Below the pieces are notes generated by a model. That model had not been told where the DNA came from and made no database searches. It saw only the letters and a list, made by a program, of their open reading frames with translations. A DNA stretch of 64,000 nucleotides. It comes from Pyropia haitanensis. Taxonomy: Eukaryota; Rhodophyta; Bangiophyceae; Bangiales; Bangiaceae. This document shows positions 1 to 11,439 of the stretch, in pieces (positions within the stretch are counted from its first letter, which is position 1; each line of letters begins with the position of its first letter). Location of the stretch: positions 1-64,000 of the forward strand of contig SDUX01000053.1 in NCBI GenBank assembly GCA_008729055.1, read 5' to 3'. A program made the translations under genes and the position numbers.

Positions 1-3000
1 AACCGACGACGCGGTGTCATGCGTCGTCGTCCGTGTTCCCAGACCGCTTGCGCCGCCGCGGCACGGAGCGGCGGCCGCCACGCCCAGCCGCGGCGGCGGC
101 CGCCGCCGCTGCCGTCGTCCGCGACGGCCTCTATATCGTGGCTCCCCGCCGCCGCACCCATCGCGGACCCCGCCGGCACAGGCGGCGTGCCAAACTGGTG
201 CGTCGGCGGGTAGCCGCCCACGCGGTCTCCGCGGCGGGCCTCGCCGCCGCGGCTGCCGCGGCCGCCGACGGGCGCGTCGTCGCCGTCGCCGGCAGTCACC
301 AAGCAGCCGAGGCCGGGGGGGGCAGCCAGCCGCCAGTTGCGGCGGCGGCCGCCGCGGCTGCTCCCACCACCGACCCCGCGCGGGTGCTGCCCCTGTCGCC
401 TGCGCCCTTTTCGCCGCCGCTGGCGCCAGCCACACGGGGCGTACCGAGCCCCGCCGCCGCCCACGCGTCGGCACGTCCTCCTCTGAGGCGGCTGAGCGAG
501 TCACCCGGCCCCGGCCTCGCCGCGGCCGCCGCCGCGGCCGCCGTCTCGGCCGCGGCCGCGTCGATCCCCGCGCCCGCGCCCATTTCCGCCGCCGCCGCGG
601 CGGCTGCCGCGGCCGCCGCCGTCTGCCCTGGCGACGGCGGCCGCGAGGCGGCGGCCACAACCACGACGAGCTGCACGCGGACGGAGCGTGGGAGGGCGGC
701 AACGTCCGCCGCCGCGGCGGTCGACGCGGCGGCGGCCCGCGGCGCGCCGCGGCTGCTGCTGCTGCCACCGCCGGCGCCCGCCGCGGGGTCTCGCCGGTCG
801 CGCGCTCGCCACGGCGGCGGCCGCCGTGGCGGTCGCGGTCGCTGTCACAGGCGCACGCAGTGGCGGGCGCGGGCAGCGCCGCCGCTGCCTCGCCGGCGCA
901 TTGCGGCAATTGGCGGCCGCCGCGCCACGGCGGTCGCCGCGGCGGAGGGGATGTCGACCCGTCGGCCCGGTAGTCGGGTGGCGGCGGGCGCGAGGAGCGG
1001 GTTGGCCGAGGACAGGGCAGAAGAAGGCGGCGTCGTTGTCGTCCCAGCGTGCACCGGCTGCGGGCGGAGGACAACGGCGGCGCGGGCGCCCGGCGGCGGT
1101 GGGGAATGGGCCGGCATCACAAACGAAGCCCGGCCGCCGCCCGCGGCGGCCGCCGCGGCGGCCGACGGCGGCAGCGGCCGCCACAGAGAGCCGCCGCCCC
1201 CGCCTTGCCTCGCGTGGAAGCCGCCGGGCGACGCCCCGCCGCCGCCCTCACTGCTGCTGCCGCCGCCGCCGCCGCCCTCGCTCACGGCGCTGCTCGAAAA
1301 CCCCGCCAGCCGCGCAACGGGCCGGAGCACTAGCGGCAGGCCCGCCCCCCCCTCGCCGGCGCGCTCGGCACGCTTGCCGGCCACCCGGGGGGGGCGACCG
1401 GCCGGCACTTGAGCACCACGGCCTCGCCGCTGACGACGCTGGCGGCGCGGCGGCCGCTGTCGCCGCCGCCGCCACCGTCGGGCCCGCCGCCCGCGGCAGC
1501 GGCCGCCTGCGCCGCCAGCGGCAGCGGCGTCAGCGGCGGCGGCGGCCACAAGGCGCGTCGCGGAAAGTTTCTCGGTGACAGCGGCGGGCTGGCTGCGGCC
1601 ACGGCCGCCACCGCCCCCCCATCCGCGTCCCCCCCCCGTCGGCCGCCACTCACCTCCGCCGCACCCCCCCCCCCCGAGCTCCCCCCTTGCCGCCCGCTGG
1701 GCGGCGATGCCGGACTCGTTGGCGGCCGCTCGGCCGACGGGCGGGCGCTACCCCCCGCGCAGGGCCTCCGGCGTTCCAGTCGAGCAGCGGTATCGGCGAG
1801 CGCTACGGCAGAGGCCAGGCGGCGCCCGTCCCCGCCTCCCCCCTAACCCCACCGACGCCGCCACTCCCGCGACCACCTCCGTCGCCGCCGTGGCCGCGGT
1901 GGCCAAAACCACCCTCTCCCCCGGCGCCGCCCAGCCGCCACGGCCGCCGCCGAGCCGCCGCGGCAGCCGCCTAGCCGCCGCGGCAGCCGCTCAGCCGCCG
2001 CGCCGGTGGTCCTCGCCGTTGGCGGGGCGGCGGTTGCGGCGGTGGCGGTGGCGGCAGCGGTAGGTGACGGCGCCACGGTGGAGCGGCGGTCCCCGCCCAC
2101 ACTCCCCCACCCCCCCCCCGACCCCCCCATTTCCCGCCCTCTCGGCCCCTCACGGCTCGACCGGCACCGTCGCGGCGCCCCTGACGCGGTCGCTGCTGCC
2201 GCTGGCAGTCAGCGCCAAGCCGAGCGTCAACACGCTGCCGCCGCCGCTAACGTAGCCGCCGCCCAGCAACAGGCGCCCGCCCGCGGCGCCGACCGGCGAC
2301 GGCGTCTGAGGCGGCGGCGGCGCGGGGGGGGGGACGGCCGGTCCGTCACGCTGCCGCCGTCAAAGCCGTCGACGCTGCCGCCGCCGCCGCCACGGGGGGG
2401 GGCCGCTGCCACTCGCACCACCGCCGCCGCGGTCGCTGCCGGCGGCCGTCTCGGCCGCCGTGCCGCGGGTGCTCTGGATGATCCCCGCCGGCCGGATGGG
2501 CCGGAACGAGCAAAGCGGCAGCGCGACGCGCGGCGCCGCGCCCGCCGCGCTGAACGCGCTGGCGGGGGCGGCGAGTAGCAGCAGGGGGCCCGACGGCGCG
2601 CGCCGGTCGCCGCCGTGCGGCGGGGGGGTGGCGTCGTGTTGGTGGGGGGGGGACGGCGACGGCGCCATTGTCGGTGGCGGGCATGCCGCTTCCACTGGTG
2701 GTGGGGGGGGAGGTGCGGGAGGGTTCGGCGGGGGGGGGGGGTGGAGGGGGGGCGCAGAAAGGACTGAGGGCGGGCGGGCGGGCAGGCGGGCGGAGCCGGA
2801 GCGGCCGCCGCAGACGGCAAGGCCGCGGCCGGCGTCCACTGGCGGCGCGGCTGGTTCGACAAGCGCCGGCGGCGTGGCCGCCAACGCCTAGGGCGGGGCG
2901 ACAACGCCGCCGTCACCGCGGCCGCGGCAGCCGGCCGGCCGCGCGGCGCACGCGGCCGCGGCGCTCCTCGCGGCGGCGCGTCGGCCGTGGACGGGTGGTC

Positions 3001-3350
3001 CCTCCCCTTCGACCCTCCCGCCCCCCCCGCCCTCGCGCCGCCCGCGCTCCGCAGTGGAGGAGCGGCCGTGCGACCAGCCGTGGCGACAGCGTCGCCGATG
3101 GCAGGCGGCCCCTTGAGCGGGGGGTAGCCTGCGGGGGAGGGGGGGGCGCTTCTGCTGCTTCCGCTGACCGCCCCCAGCGCCGAGCCGGGGTAGGGGGGCA
3201 CTGCTGGGGAGCGGGGGGGGGAGCCCGACCGTGGTGCGCCCCCGCCCGCCCACGGCCAATGCCGACCGCGGCGGGCGGTCGGGCGGGCAGGCAGGCTGGC
3301 CACCGCCGCCGCCCGGGCCGCCGCGTGCTGATAGGGGGTAGCTAGGGGCT
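1..3350. other. GC-extreme block, coding content unresolved
   Basis: Almost pure GC sequence rich in GCC/GGC triplets. Several frames on both strands stay open for hundreds of codons simply because stop codons are rare at this composition. The longest is a plus-strand Ala/Pro/Arg-rich frame at 33-1412, and a competing minus-strand frame lies at 845-1549. I see no recognisable domain, no clear splice pattern and no frame preference that picks one strand. It probably contains at least one low-complexity protein gene, but I cannot name it or its limits. Confidence 0.4.
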
Positions 3351-3543
3351 CGGCGGGGGGTGTGGCGGCGCCAGCCGCTGGCGCCAGGCGGCAGCCTTGC
3401 CAGAGCCGGCCTAGCGGCCGGCTTCCCCTCCGCGTCCTCCGCCCGTCGGCCGACAGTCGTGGCGCTGTCAGCCGCGAATCCGGCAGTCCTTCCCCTGCAG
3501 CTGCCCTCCCCTTTCGCTGCGGCGTGGCCTACGCGGCGGGGAC

Positions 3544-3984
3544 GTGCGCGCGCCAGGTGGGGCGCCGAGCCGGACAGGGGCGCGTCTCCCAGGGGGGGGG
3601 GGGGGGTGTTGTCGGCTACAGAGATGGGATCGACGCCACCACCGCGGCGGCGGCCGCCGCCGCTTTTGCCAGCGCAGCCACCCCCCCCCCCTCCTCTCCC
3701 TGACGGGCGCCGCCCCTACCGAGGTGCGCCGCCTCACCACCGCTAGCGGCCCCTACTGGTGCCCCTTTCACGGCTGCCGCTCTGCGTCACAGTACCGGTC
3801 CAACGCCAAGGCACTCGCACGGCTACACTCGACGGGGCGACGGCTGCGCCGTGGGGGATCACGCGTCGCCCTCCCCCCTCCCCACCCCCCCCCTCCCCAA
3901 CAACCCCAACCCTCCCCACGGATGCGCACCATGTGCCCCATTTTCTTTTCCGGCCGCCGGGCGGCCACTCCCGCCACGCACTAA
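3544..3984 (+). CDS. Short ORF or terminal exon with a degenerate C2H2 zinc finger
   Basis: The 146-residue frame ends in TAA five bases before a poly(A)-type signal. Near codons 72-95 it reads YWCPFHGC, then twelve residues, then a Leu where the first zinc-binding His should stand, then x3 and His. The spacing is that of a TFIIIA-like C2H2 finger (C-x4-C-x12-H-x3-H) with the first His replaced by Leu. The N-terminal part is Arg/Gly/Pro-rich and may be UTR or an earlier exon read in another frame, so the start is not trusted. A real C2H2 finger of similar style lies at the right edge of the window. It could be a true last exon, a decayed zinc-finger fragment or chance. Confidence 0.3.
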   Translation: MRAPGGAPSRTGARLPGGGGGCCRLQRWDRRHHRGGGRRRFCQRSHPPPLLSLTGAAPTEVRRLTTASGPYWCPFHGCRSASQYRSNAKALARLHSTGRRLRRGGSRVALPPPHPPPPQQPQPSPRMRTMCPIFFSGRRAATPATH

Positions 3985-3988
3985 AGCA

Positions 3989-4001
3989 AATAAAAAATAA
4001 A
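3989..4001 (+). terminator. Poly(A) signal pair
   Basis: Two overlapping AATAAA hexamers (3989-3994 and 3996-4001) sit in a rare A-rich patch just after the TAA at 3982-3984. This is the expected place for a 3' end signal of a plus-strand gene. Confidence 0.4.
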
Positions 4002-4308
4002 TTCAAACCGGCGCGGCTCCCCGCGGCTCCCCCCTCCACCGTGACCCCATCCCCCCCCCTCACGCCTAGGTACAGGCGACAGGCACGGGCCTCAGCGGCG
4101 GCGGCCCCCCACACGGCACGTACCCCGCCCCCCCATTGCCCTCCCGCTGCCACTTGCCGCTGCCACCCCCGTGTCGTTCGGTTGCATCCCCACGGCGGTC
4201 GCAGCGTGGGGTGTGCCGCCGGTGGCGGCCGCCCGGGCGGCAGCGGCGGGCGCGCCCGCACCCCCGCCCTCCGTCTCCCGCACCACGGCGACGCTGCCGT
4301 TGCCGCCG

Positions 4309-4310
<2 letters not shown>

Positions 4311-4360
<50 letters not shown>
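4311..4360. repeat. (GCC)n trinucleotide tract
   Basis: About 50 bp of perfect GCC/CGC repeat. In an open frame it would encode Pro, Arg or Ala runs depending on frame. It is a likely site of replication slippage and assembly error. Confidence 0.9.
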
Positions 4361-4950
4361 GACGGCCACTCCGCACCGGCGTCGTTACCCCGATGGCGTG
4401 CGGCGGCGGCGTTTCCGCGTCACCGCAGCGCCCGCGCATGCGGGCTGCGACCGCCAGGCTGGCGTCGGCGGCGATGGCGGCGCCGGCCGCCGCCGCATTG
4501 ACAGCGGCGGCAGCGGTCGGCTTGGCGCGGGCGCGTGCCGCGGCGGCCGCCGCACGCCTTCACCTGCGCATGCGCTTGCACCAGAAGTGGCGGTGGCACG
4601 CCCCGGTGCCCACCCCATGCCCGGCCAAAATACACAGTAAAATCAAGAAGGCAGCTCTAGAAGGAACCGCAAGAACCGTCTCAGCAACAAGGAATGCACA
4701 CACAACGCCGGCATGAGGGCGGCGAGGGCTGAGGTGTCCAGAGTTGGGCGCCAGCCGGGAGAAGGGTGGCCAGCGGGCCACGCCACGCCGGCGGCCGGCG
4801 GCCTCGCGCCGCGCGGCGGGCGGGCGCGTCACAGCACGCGAGACAGCGGCAGGTGACTCACTCCACGCACGCGGCGTGGGGGGGGCGGCAGCCGCGGCAG
4901 TGGCGGGCGGACAGGGCGCCGCCGCCGCTGGCGGGGACGGCGGCACTCAC

Positions 4951-5358
4951 GCGGCGGTGCCCCTCCCCCCCCGCGCCCGAAAGTCCGCCTGCGCCCGCCC
5001 GTCTGCGTCGTCACTGTCGGACGAGGCGGGCGCCGGGGCGCCAGCCGCGCCGACGTCGCCCCGGACGGCCGCCGCCCTTGCCTCGGCAGCGCCGCGCGCG
5101 GTGGTGCCGGCGGGGGAACCCCCCCGCCAGCATCGGGCGCTTGGTCCATCGGCACGCCGCCGTCGGGCGCCGCGGCGGCCGGCGCCCCCCCCCCCACCGT
5201 CGGGCGCTTCATCCATCGCCGCCCCGCCGTCGCCGCCCAGCGCCGCCGCCACCGCCGCGGCCGCCCCCCCCCCGTCAACTCCCACCTCCGCCGCCCGCAC
5301 CACCGCCCGCGGCAGCAGCACTCGCGAACGCGGCGCTGCCGGCGGCCACGGCGCCGCG

Positions 5359-5389
<31 letters not shown>

Positions 5390-6624
5390 CGCCCCCCCCC
5401 CCGGCGCGGGCCCCGCGTGCCCACCCCGCCCCCCCCCCCACGCGCCGGCGGCCGCGACCGCCGCACCCGCAGCAGCCGCCCGTGCAGGCGGGCGCGGGCG
5501 TGGAGGCGGAGCGCCGCCGTGGCGGCGGCGTCGGTCGGCAGCTCAACGTACGCAAAGCCCTTGGACGCGCCGTCCGCGCGGCGCGGCAGCCGCACCGCCA
5601 CCGCGGGCGGCGGCACGCCCACCGCCGACGCAAACACGTCGGCAAGGTCCGCGGCGGTGGCGGTAAAGGCCAGGTTGCTGATGAAGAGGGTGCGCGGCTC
5701 GTAGCCGGCCGCGTCCGCGGCGGTGGCGGTCCCGCCCCCGCCGCCGTCGCCGGTGGTGCCGCCGTTGGTCGCGCCGCCGCCGCCGTCGGCTGCGCCGCCG
5801 CCGCCGTCGCTGGGGGCGGCCGCGGCCGCCGGCTCGGCAGTGCGCCCCCACTTGGGGGGGGGGACGCCGCCTGCGCCACCGCCGTGGGCGCCGCGTCCGC
5901 CACCGCCGCGGGCGCCGCTACCGCCGCCGGCGTGGCGGCGCAGCCCCCCTATGGCGGCGCCCCCAGCTCCGCGGCCGTCGCCGCCGCCGTCGCACCCGCA
6001 GCAGCGGCAGCAGCGCCCGTGGCGGGGGCGCCACCACCGCCGCCGCGTGCCCCCTCCCCGCCGCCCATGTCGTCGTCGTCGACCGCCAGTGGCGGCGCAG
6101 CGGCCGAAGACGGCACCCTCTCGCCACCCACAACGGCGGCGGCGCCGTCCGCGGCGCCGCCGCCGCCGCCTCCGCCAGCCGGCCGCCTCCGCCGGCGGCG
6201 TCCCTTGCGTGGCGTCGTCGCCGCCGGTGCCGCCGCCGCCGCCAGTGCCGGTGCTGCCGCCGCCGGCGCCATGGGCGGCTGCAGTACCCTTCCCCCCCCC
6301 CCCAACCTTCCCCCCCTCCCCCGGCAGCGCTTGCGACTCGCCGCGGCGAGGCGGCGGCCCGCCGCGGCGACCGCAGCGTCGACGGCGGCGAACCCCCCGG
6401 CGCGGCCGGCGCGGCGGCCAGCCACGCCCGCCACGCGGAAGCGAGCGCGGTCACCTCCGCGGCGGTCGGCACCGCCGCCAGGCCGCGCGCGTACACGTCG
6501 CGCACCGCCGTGGCGGCGGCGGGGGGGTGCCCGCCGCCGCCAAGGTGCCGCTGTCGACGCCGCCGCCCGGAGCAGCAGCGGCGGCGGCGGCGGCGGCGGC
6601 AGCGGCGGCAGCATCGGCGGCGGG

Positions 6625-6657
<33 letters not shown>

Positions 6658-7460
6658 CTCCTCCAGGCGGCCGCGGGCAAGCCACGCAACTCCTCCCCCC
6701 TCCCCCCCCCCCCCAACGGCGAGGACGCCCTCCACTACCACCAGCCCCCCCGCCCAGTCCCCCCCCGCGGCGGCCGTCGCGGCCACCACCGCCGCGATCG
6801 CGGCGGCGGCGGCCGACGCGCGGGGCACGCCGCCCAGTGGCGCGGCGGCGGGCAGCCAGCCGCCGAGGCGGAGGCGGCGGGCCCAGACGGCGGCCGCCGC
6901 CGCGACGCCCACCGCGGGGCCCGCCGCCGCCGCCACCGCCGCGCGGCCGTGCTGGTGCGTCAGCGCCGCCGTCGCGGCGGCGGCCGTCGCCGCCAGGTGG
7001 GACGCTTCCGCTGCGCAGGGGGGGGACGCCGCCGCGGCGGCGGCGGCGGCGGCGGCCACAGGGGGCGGCGGCGACGCAAAGAGGTAGGAAAAGGCCGCCG
7101 CGGGGGTGAGCGTCGGTAGCGGCGGGGGCAGGCCCACCGCGGTCGCCGCCGCGTACTTGGCCGCCGCGTCGCCCGCGGCAACGGCCGCCCACCGCGGCCG
7201 CGATGGCACCGTCCGCGGCGTGCCTGGCGGCCGCGGCGCGCCCGACGCGGGCGGCGGGGCGGCCACGTGGGGCGCGGCGGCTTCGGCTTTTGCCGACTCA
7301 GGCAGCCGCGCCCAAAGCGCGCCCGCCCACGGCACGTTGCGAACCGCCCGGCGGAGGAGCGGCGTCGCCGCGCCGGGCCCACCGCCGTGGCGGCCCGCAT
7401 AGTCGGCGTACGCGGCCCAGGCGGCGGGGGAGAGGAGCGACACCACGAGCGCGCGCTAGT
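4951..7460 (-). CDS. SART3/Prp24-like HAT-repeat and RRM splicing factor (frame broken at homopolymers)
   Basis: SART3/Prp24 proteins recycle U6 and U4/U6 snRNPs in the nucleus. From the 5' side (about 7455) the minus strand encodes HAT-type helices (AAWAAYADYAGRHGG, then LLRRAVRNVPWAGALWARL), and later AVRDVYARGLAAVP and WRAWLAAA. A basic patch (RKGRRRRRR) and an acidic DDDD stretch follow. An RRM comes next, with RNP2 LFISNL at 5671-5688 and RNP1 KGFAYVEL near 5540-5563. HAT repeats followed by an RRM is the SART3 order. An SDSDD...ADFR segment near 4977-5020 recalls the LSm-binding tail of the family, and the exon ends at a GTGAGT donor (4945-4950). The frame changes at G/C runs (6521-6527, 6393-6398, about 5945 and 5862), so the true gene or its sequence has indels there. 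The first exon probably starts after the AG at about 7461, and the initiator Met is not identified. HAT and RRM calls are firm; the family name is inference. Confidence 0.65.
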
Positions 7461-7505
7461 GGACGGCCGCGCCACGGGCGGCGGGGGACCACCCCACCGC
7501 CGCCG

Positions 7506-7507
<2 letters not shown>

Positions 7508-7540
<33 letters not shown>
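7508..7540. repeat. (CCG)n tract
   Basis: About 33 bp of perfect CCG repeat just upstream of the first recognisable HAT exon of the SART3-like gene. Confidence 0.85.
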
Positions 7541-7542
<2 letters not shown>

Positions 7543-7619
7543 CGCGGGCGGGGCGCCAGGCGCGCCGGCGGGGGGCGAGGCCGGCGGCGGCGGCCGGGCC
7601 TCGGGAAGTAGCAGGGGAT

Positions 7620-8180
7620 GGGAAGTCAGCACGGGGATGGAGACGGGAAGGACGGGTACAGGGACGGGGGACGGGGACGGGTGTGACGACGGGGGTGCGG
7701 GAACGGGAGTGGACGTCTGCGAAACAGCCTCAGGGCTGTCTCGGCCCGGCTCGGTTTCGGTGCCGCCTGAGCCAGGTCCGCAAACAGTGGACAGACCTCT
7801 GATTAATGAGGGGATCGCCTGCTCGAGTCCTGTCGAACTGGTACGTAGAGTTCAGAAAAGTGACTCGAAAACTGGACTGTCGGAGCTGCTCAGTCTGCGG
7901 CGACTGGCAGTGCCACGTACAGCGCTACGGGGCTGGCAACGTCGTCGGTCGGGCAGCAATGATCCGACGAGGTTGGTTGACAGCGCAAGAAACCACAGAC
8001 GAGTCGATTTCGAGAGGTTGTCTGAGCCCCAGAAAAACAACCTCGTCTTGTCATCCAGGGTTTCGTGCACCCAGACAATCTTTCAAGACCCCGGCACAAG
8101 AATGGACAGAGAGGGCCTGATTGCTTCGGGATCGCTGACACTTGTCGGAGTTTTTCGCAGGAAAGAGTTCCTTACAGATC
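7620..8180. other. Lower-GC spacer between two minus-strand genes
   Basis: Composition drops sharply between the two GC-extreme blocks. Short repeated GGGACGG/GGGAACGGG words occur at 7630-7710. No domain or convincing ORF is seen. It would hold the 5' region of the SART3-like gene and the 3' end of the next gene. Confidence 0.5.
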
Positions 8181-9657
8181 ATTTGGACGAGTGCTCGCTG
8201 GGCCATAAGAGTAGCCCCTGTTTGGAATGCAAGAGTGCACCCACCAGCGGCGCGGCGGCCGCGCCGGCGCCGCCGCTGCCGCGCCCCCCCCCCCCCCCAC
8301 CGCCGGCGGGCCCACTGAGACCGCCGCCGCCGCCGCTGCCGCCGCTGCCGCCGCGCTCGGCGGCCGCCGCCGACGCGGCCGCGGCGTCAATGGCGAGCGC
8401 CGCCGCTGCCGCCACGGCGGCGGCGACCGACGCGACTACGACCGCCGCGGTGGTGCAGCGGCGGCCGGGCGCGGCCGCCACTCAGCCAGAGGCCGCCGCC
8501 GCTGCGGCCGTCTGCGGTGCTGCCATCGTCACTGCCGCCGCGGCAGCGGCGGCTGCTCGTCGACCGCAGCAGCCACAGCGTGGCGAAGGATGCGGCCGAC
8601 GATGGTGGCGGCCAGCCGCCGCCGCCCGCTCCGCCCGCGCTGGTCGACGGCGTCGGCGTGGGCATCGGCGGCGCGGGGTGCGCGCGCTGCGTGGGGAGCG
8701 GGGTGGCGGTGGGAGGGATGGCCACCGCGGCCGCGGCGGCGGTGGCCGCCCGCTGGGGCGCCGCGGCAGCGAAGGGGAGAGGTAGGGGGGGGGGGGACCA
8801 ACGGCGTGCCGTCGCCGGGCTGGTCGCCCATGGCGGCACCGCAGTGGTGGTGGCGGCGGTGGCGGCGGCAACGACGACGGCGGCGGCTAGCAACGGCAAC
8901 GATGTCGGCGGCTGGCGACGATGACGGCAACGGCGTCGGCAGCTGGCGACGACGATCACGGCAACGGCGGCGAGTACGAGCGGGCAGGGCCCCTCCCTTG
9001 CTAGGGCCACCTTTACCAGCGCGGGTCGAGCGAGCCAAGCCGCGGCTCGACGACCGGCACGGTTGCGGACCGAGGCGGCGAGGCCGACAGTTGCAAGTCG
9101 GGGATGATCGCCCGCAGACGGCGGTGCGCTGGGTGAAGGCGCAGGCGCCGGGGACGCATCCTCCCCCCCCCCAACGCCACCCATCGCGACACCACCCCAA
9201 CCCCCCCCCCCCACCGGCCGCCACCGGCCGCGACCGCCGCCCTCCCCCCAGCGCTCAACTCACATCGGCGGCGACGACGCGTGCAGCATGGCCGCGAGGC
9301 GGTCGGCCTCAGCGGTGGCGTCGGGGGCGCCCAGGCTGCTCCCCATTCCCCCCACCCCCCCGCACCCCAGCCCGTCTCCGTCCAAGGCGGCGGCCGTCAA
9401 ATCCACCACCCCACGCACCGCCGCCAGCGCCGCCGCCCCGTGCGCCCGCACCGCCGCGGCCGGCACCGCCGCGGCGCCCGACGCGCCTGGACCGCCGCCG
9501 GCACCACCCGCCGCGCCCGCCGCGCCCGCCGCCGCCGCCGCGGCGGCGGCCGCCGCGCCGTCCACCCCCGCCGCCCGCAGCGCGTCGAGGGCGCAGTCGG
9601 GGGTTCCCCCGCCCGCCGCCACCAGCGCCGACCGCCACGTGCAGCACGTGGGCAGCA

Positions 9658-9712
<55 letters not shown>

Positions 9713-11282
9713 GGTGTGGGGCGGTGATGGCGGCGGCCACCACGGCGGGGAGGCAGGTGTCGAGTCCTCCGCCCGCGAAGGCACCGCCCCAACCCGTCGC
9801 GGCGGCCGCGGTGGGGTTGGGGGTGGCGGCGACGGCGGCCGGCCGCCGCGCCAGCCCCACCGCCCGGACCAGGTGGAGGGCGGCAAGTTCCCGCGCGAGG
9901 TCCATCTCCCCCCTCCACCCCCCCGCCTCCCCCCCAGAGGCGAGCACACCCCCCCCGTCGCCCCCCTTCCCCATCTCGTCCAGTGCAGTGCTCGCCGGGG
10001 CCACCCCCGGCCAGTCCCCGTCACTTACCAGCCACTCCCCGACCCCCGTCCCCCCCCCTCCCTCCAGCACACGCAGCGCCGGCGACAGCCGCCGCAGCGC
10101 GTTCCCTACCGCCACCCACCTGTCTCACCCGCACACCGCCCACACCGCCCACGGCCCGTCGATGGCGGTGCGGCCGACGACGCCGACCGTGCCCGGCGGC
10201 AGCGGGGTCCCCCCCCTCCCCCTCCCCCCGAGGCGGTCCACGCACTCTCGCTCCCCCCCCCCCCGCCCCCCCCCCCGGCGTCACCCCCCCCACCCGCTGC
10301 GCCGCCGCGACCCCCCCCCGCGGCAGCACCGCGGCGGCGGCCGCCGGCGCCGCCGCCCCCTCCACCCCCTCCTCTTCTAGGGGCAGGCGGGCCACCTCGG
10401 CCGCCCCCACCCCGGGCGCCGAGGCAAGGGTGACCAGCTGCGAGAAGAGAGTGGCCTCTGCCGCCGCCCCCCGCAACGAACGCCGATAGCGCCGCCGCGG
10501 GAACCAGCCGTGCGGGATACGCCGCGAGCGCCGCCGCCAGCACCCCCGCCGCGCCGACGCCGCCGCCGTTGTGGGGGTCGGGCCCGCCACCAGCGGCGGC
10601 TCCTCCTCCCCCTCCCACCCGTCCCCCCCGTCGCCGCGGCGGCGCCCCACCGTCCGCCACAGCACGTCCACCGCGGCGGCGTCGCCGTCAACGGATCGTG
10701 CGACGAGGCGGAAGAGGGCGGACAGCTGCGCGCCGCCCAGCCGCCGCGGGGGATTGGCGGAGAGGATTGCCCGCGTCAGCTCCCACAGCATGGGGCCTAC
10801 GGACACGGCAAAGAGGGGAAGAGCGCCGCTGGGGGGGGGGGCGGGGGGACACCAGCACCACCGCCGCCGCCGGCGGAGCGGTGGGGGGGAGGGTGCGCCG
10901 CCGCCGCGTCGGCGGCCGCGTCGACCAAAGCCACCAGCGCCCGCTCCGCATCCACCAGCAGTGCGGCTCGCAAGAGCGCCCGCGCGGCGGCGCCGCCATC
11001 CCCATCGTCGCCGCCGTCGCCACCCGCCCCGCCGTACCGACCCCGCTCCGCCGGCGCCGCGCGGGCGCGGAGGGCGGTAAAGGCCGCCCACACGAGCGTC
11101 AGGACCCCTGCCAGCCTCGCAGCCGCACCCGCATCCACATTAGCACCCGCACTCGCCGCCGCGGGGGCGACAAGGACGTCCCAGCGGCGGAGTGGGCGGG
11201 AAATCGGTGGTGGGGGGGGAGGGGGGAGGGGAGGCGGGGCAGCGGGGCGCAGACAGGGTGGAGCGACCTTGAGCGGGCGCAC
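8180..11282 (-). CDS. Unidentified multi-exon helical protein
   Basis: Several minus-strand segments look coding but do not match a family I recognise. From 5' to 3' they are AARLAGVLTLVWAAFTALRA (near 11070), ALFRLVARSVDGDAAAVDV (near 10690), AEATLFSQLVTLASAPGVG (near 10440), DLARELAALHLVRAVGLARR (near 9880), AAVRGVVDLTAAALDGDG (near 9400) and LRAIIPDLQLSASPP (near 9110). All but the last are amphipathic helices, as in a HEAT-like scaffold. Donor-like sites GTGAGT (9258-9263) and GTAAAG (9011-9016) end two of these segments, so introns are likely. The frame also switches inside G/C runs near 10475 and 10840. Limits are approximate; the downstream end is set where GC drops and a frame stops at 8179. 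No function is proposed. Confidence 0.4.
9658..9711. repeat. (GGC)n tract
   Basis: About 54 bp of perfect GGC repeat inside the unidentified minus-strand gene. On the coding strand it gives a poly-Ala run followed by HVLHVAVG in one frame and poly-Pro in another. Confidence 0.9.
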
Positions 11283-11439
11283 GACTTGTCGTCAATACAA
11301 CTGTTACGTACTCTGCTCTGCTGACGAGCAGCGGTGAACCACGGACGCTCTCCGATCAGAACCCGAACGAGAGGCGACGATTGGTCAGTCGCGCTTACAG
11401 ACCTGGGTCGCCGCAAATGCTGTGACCTGCTGTGAGATT

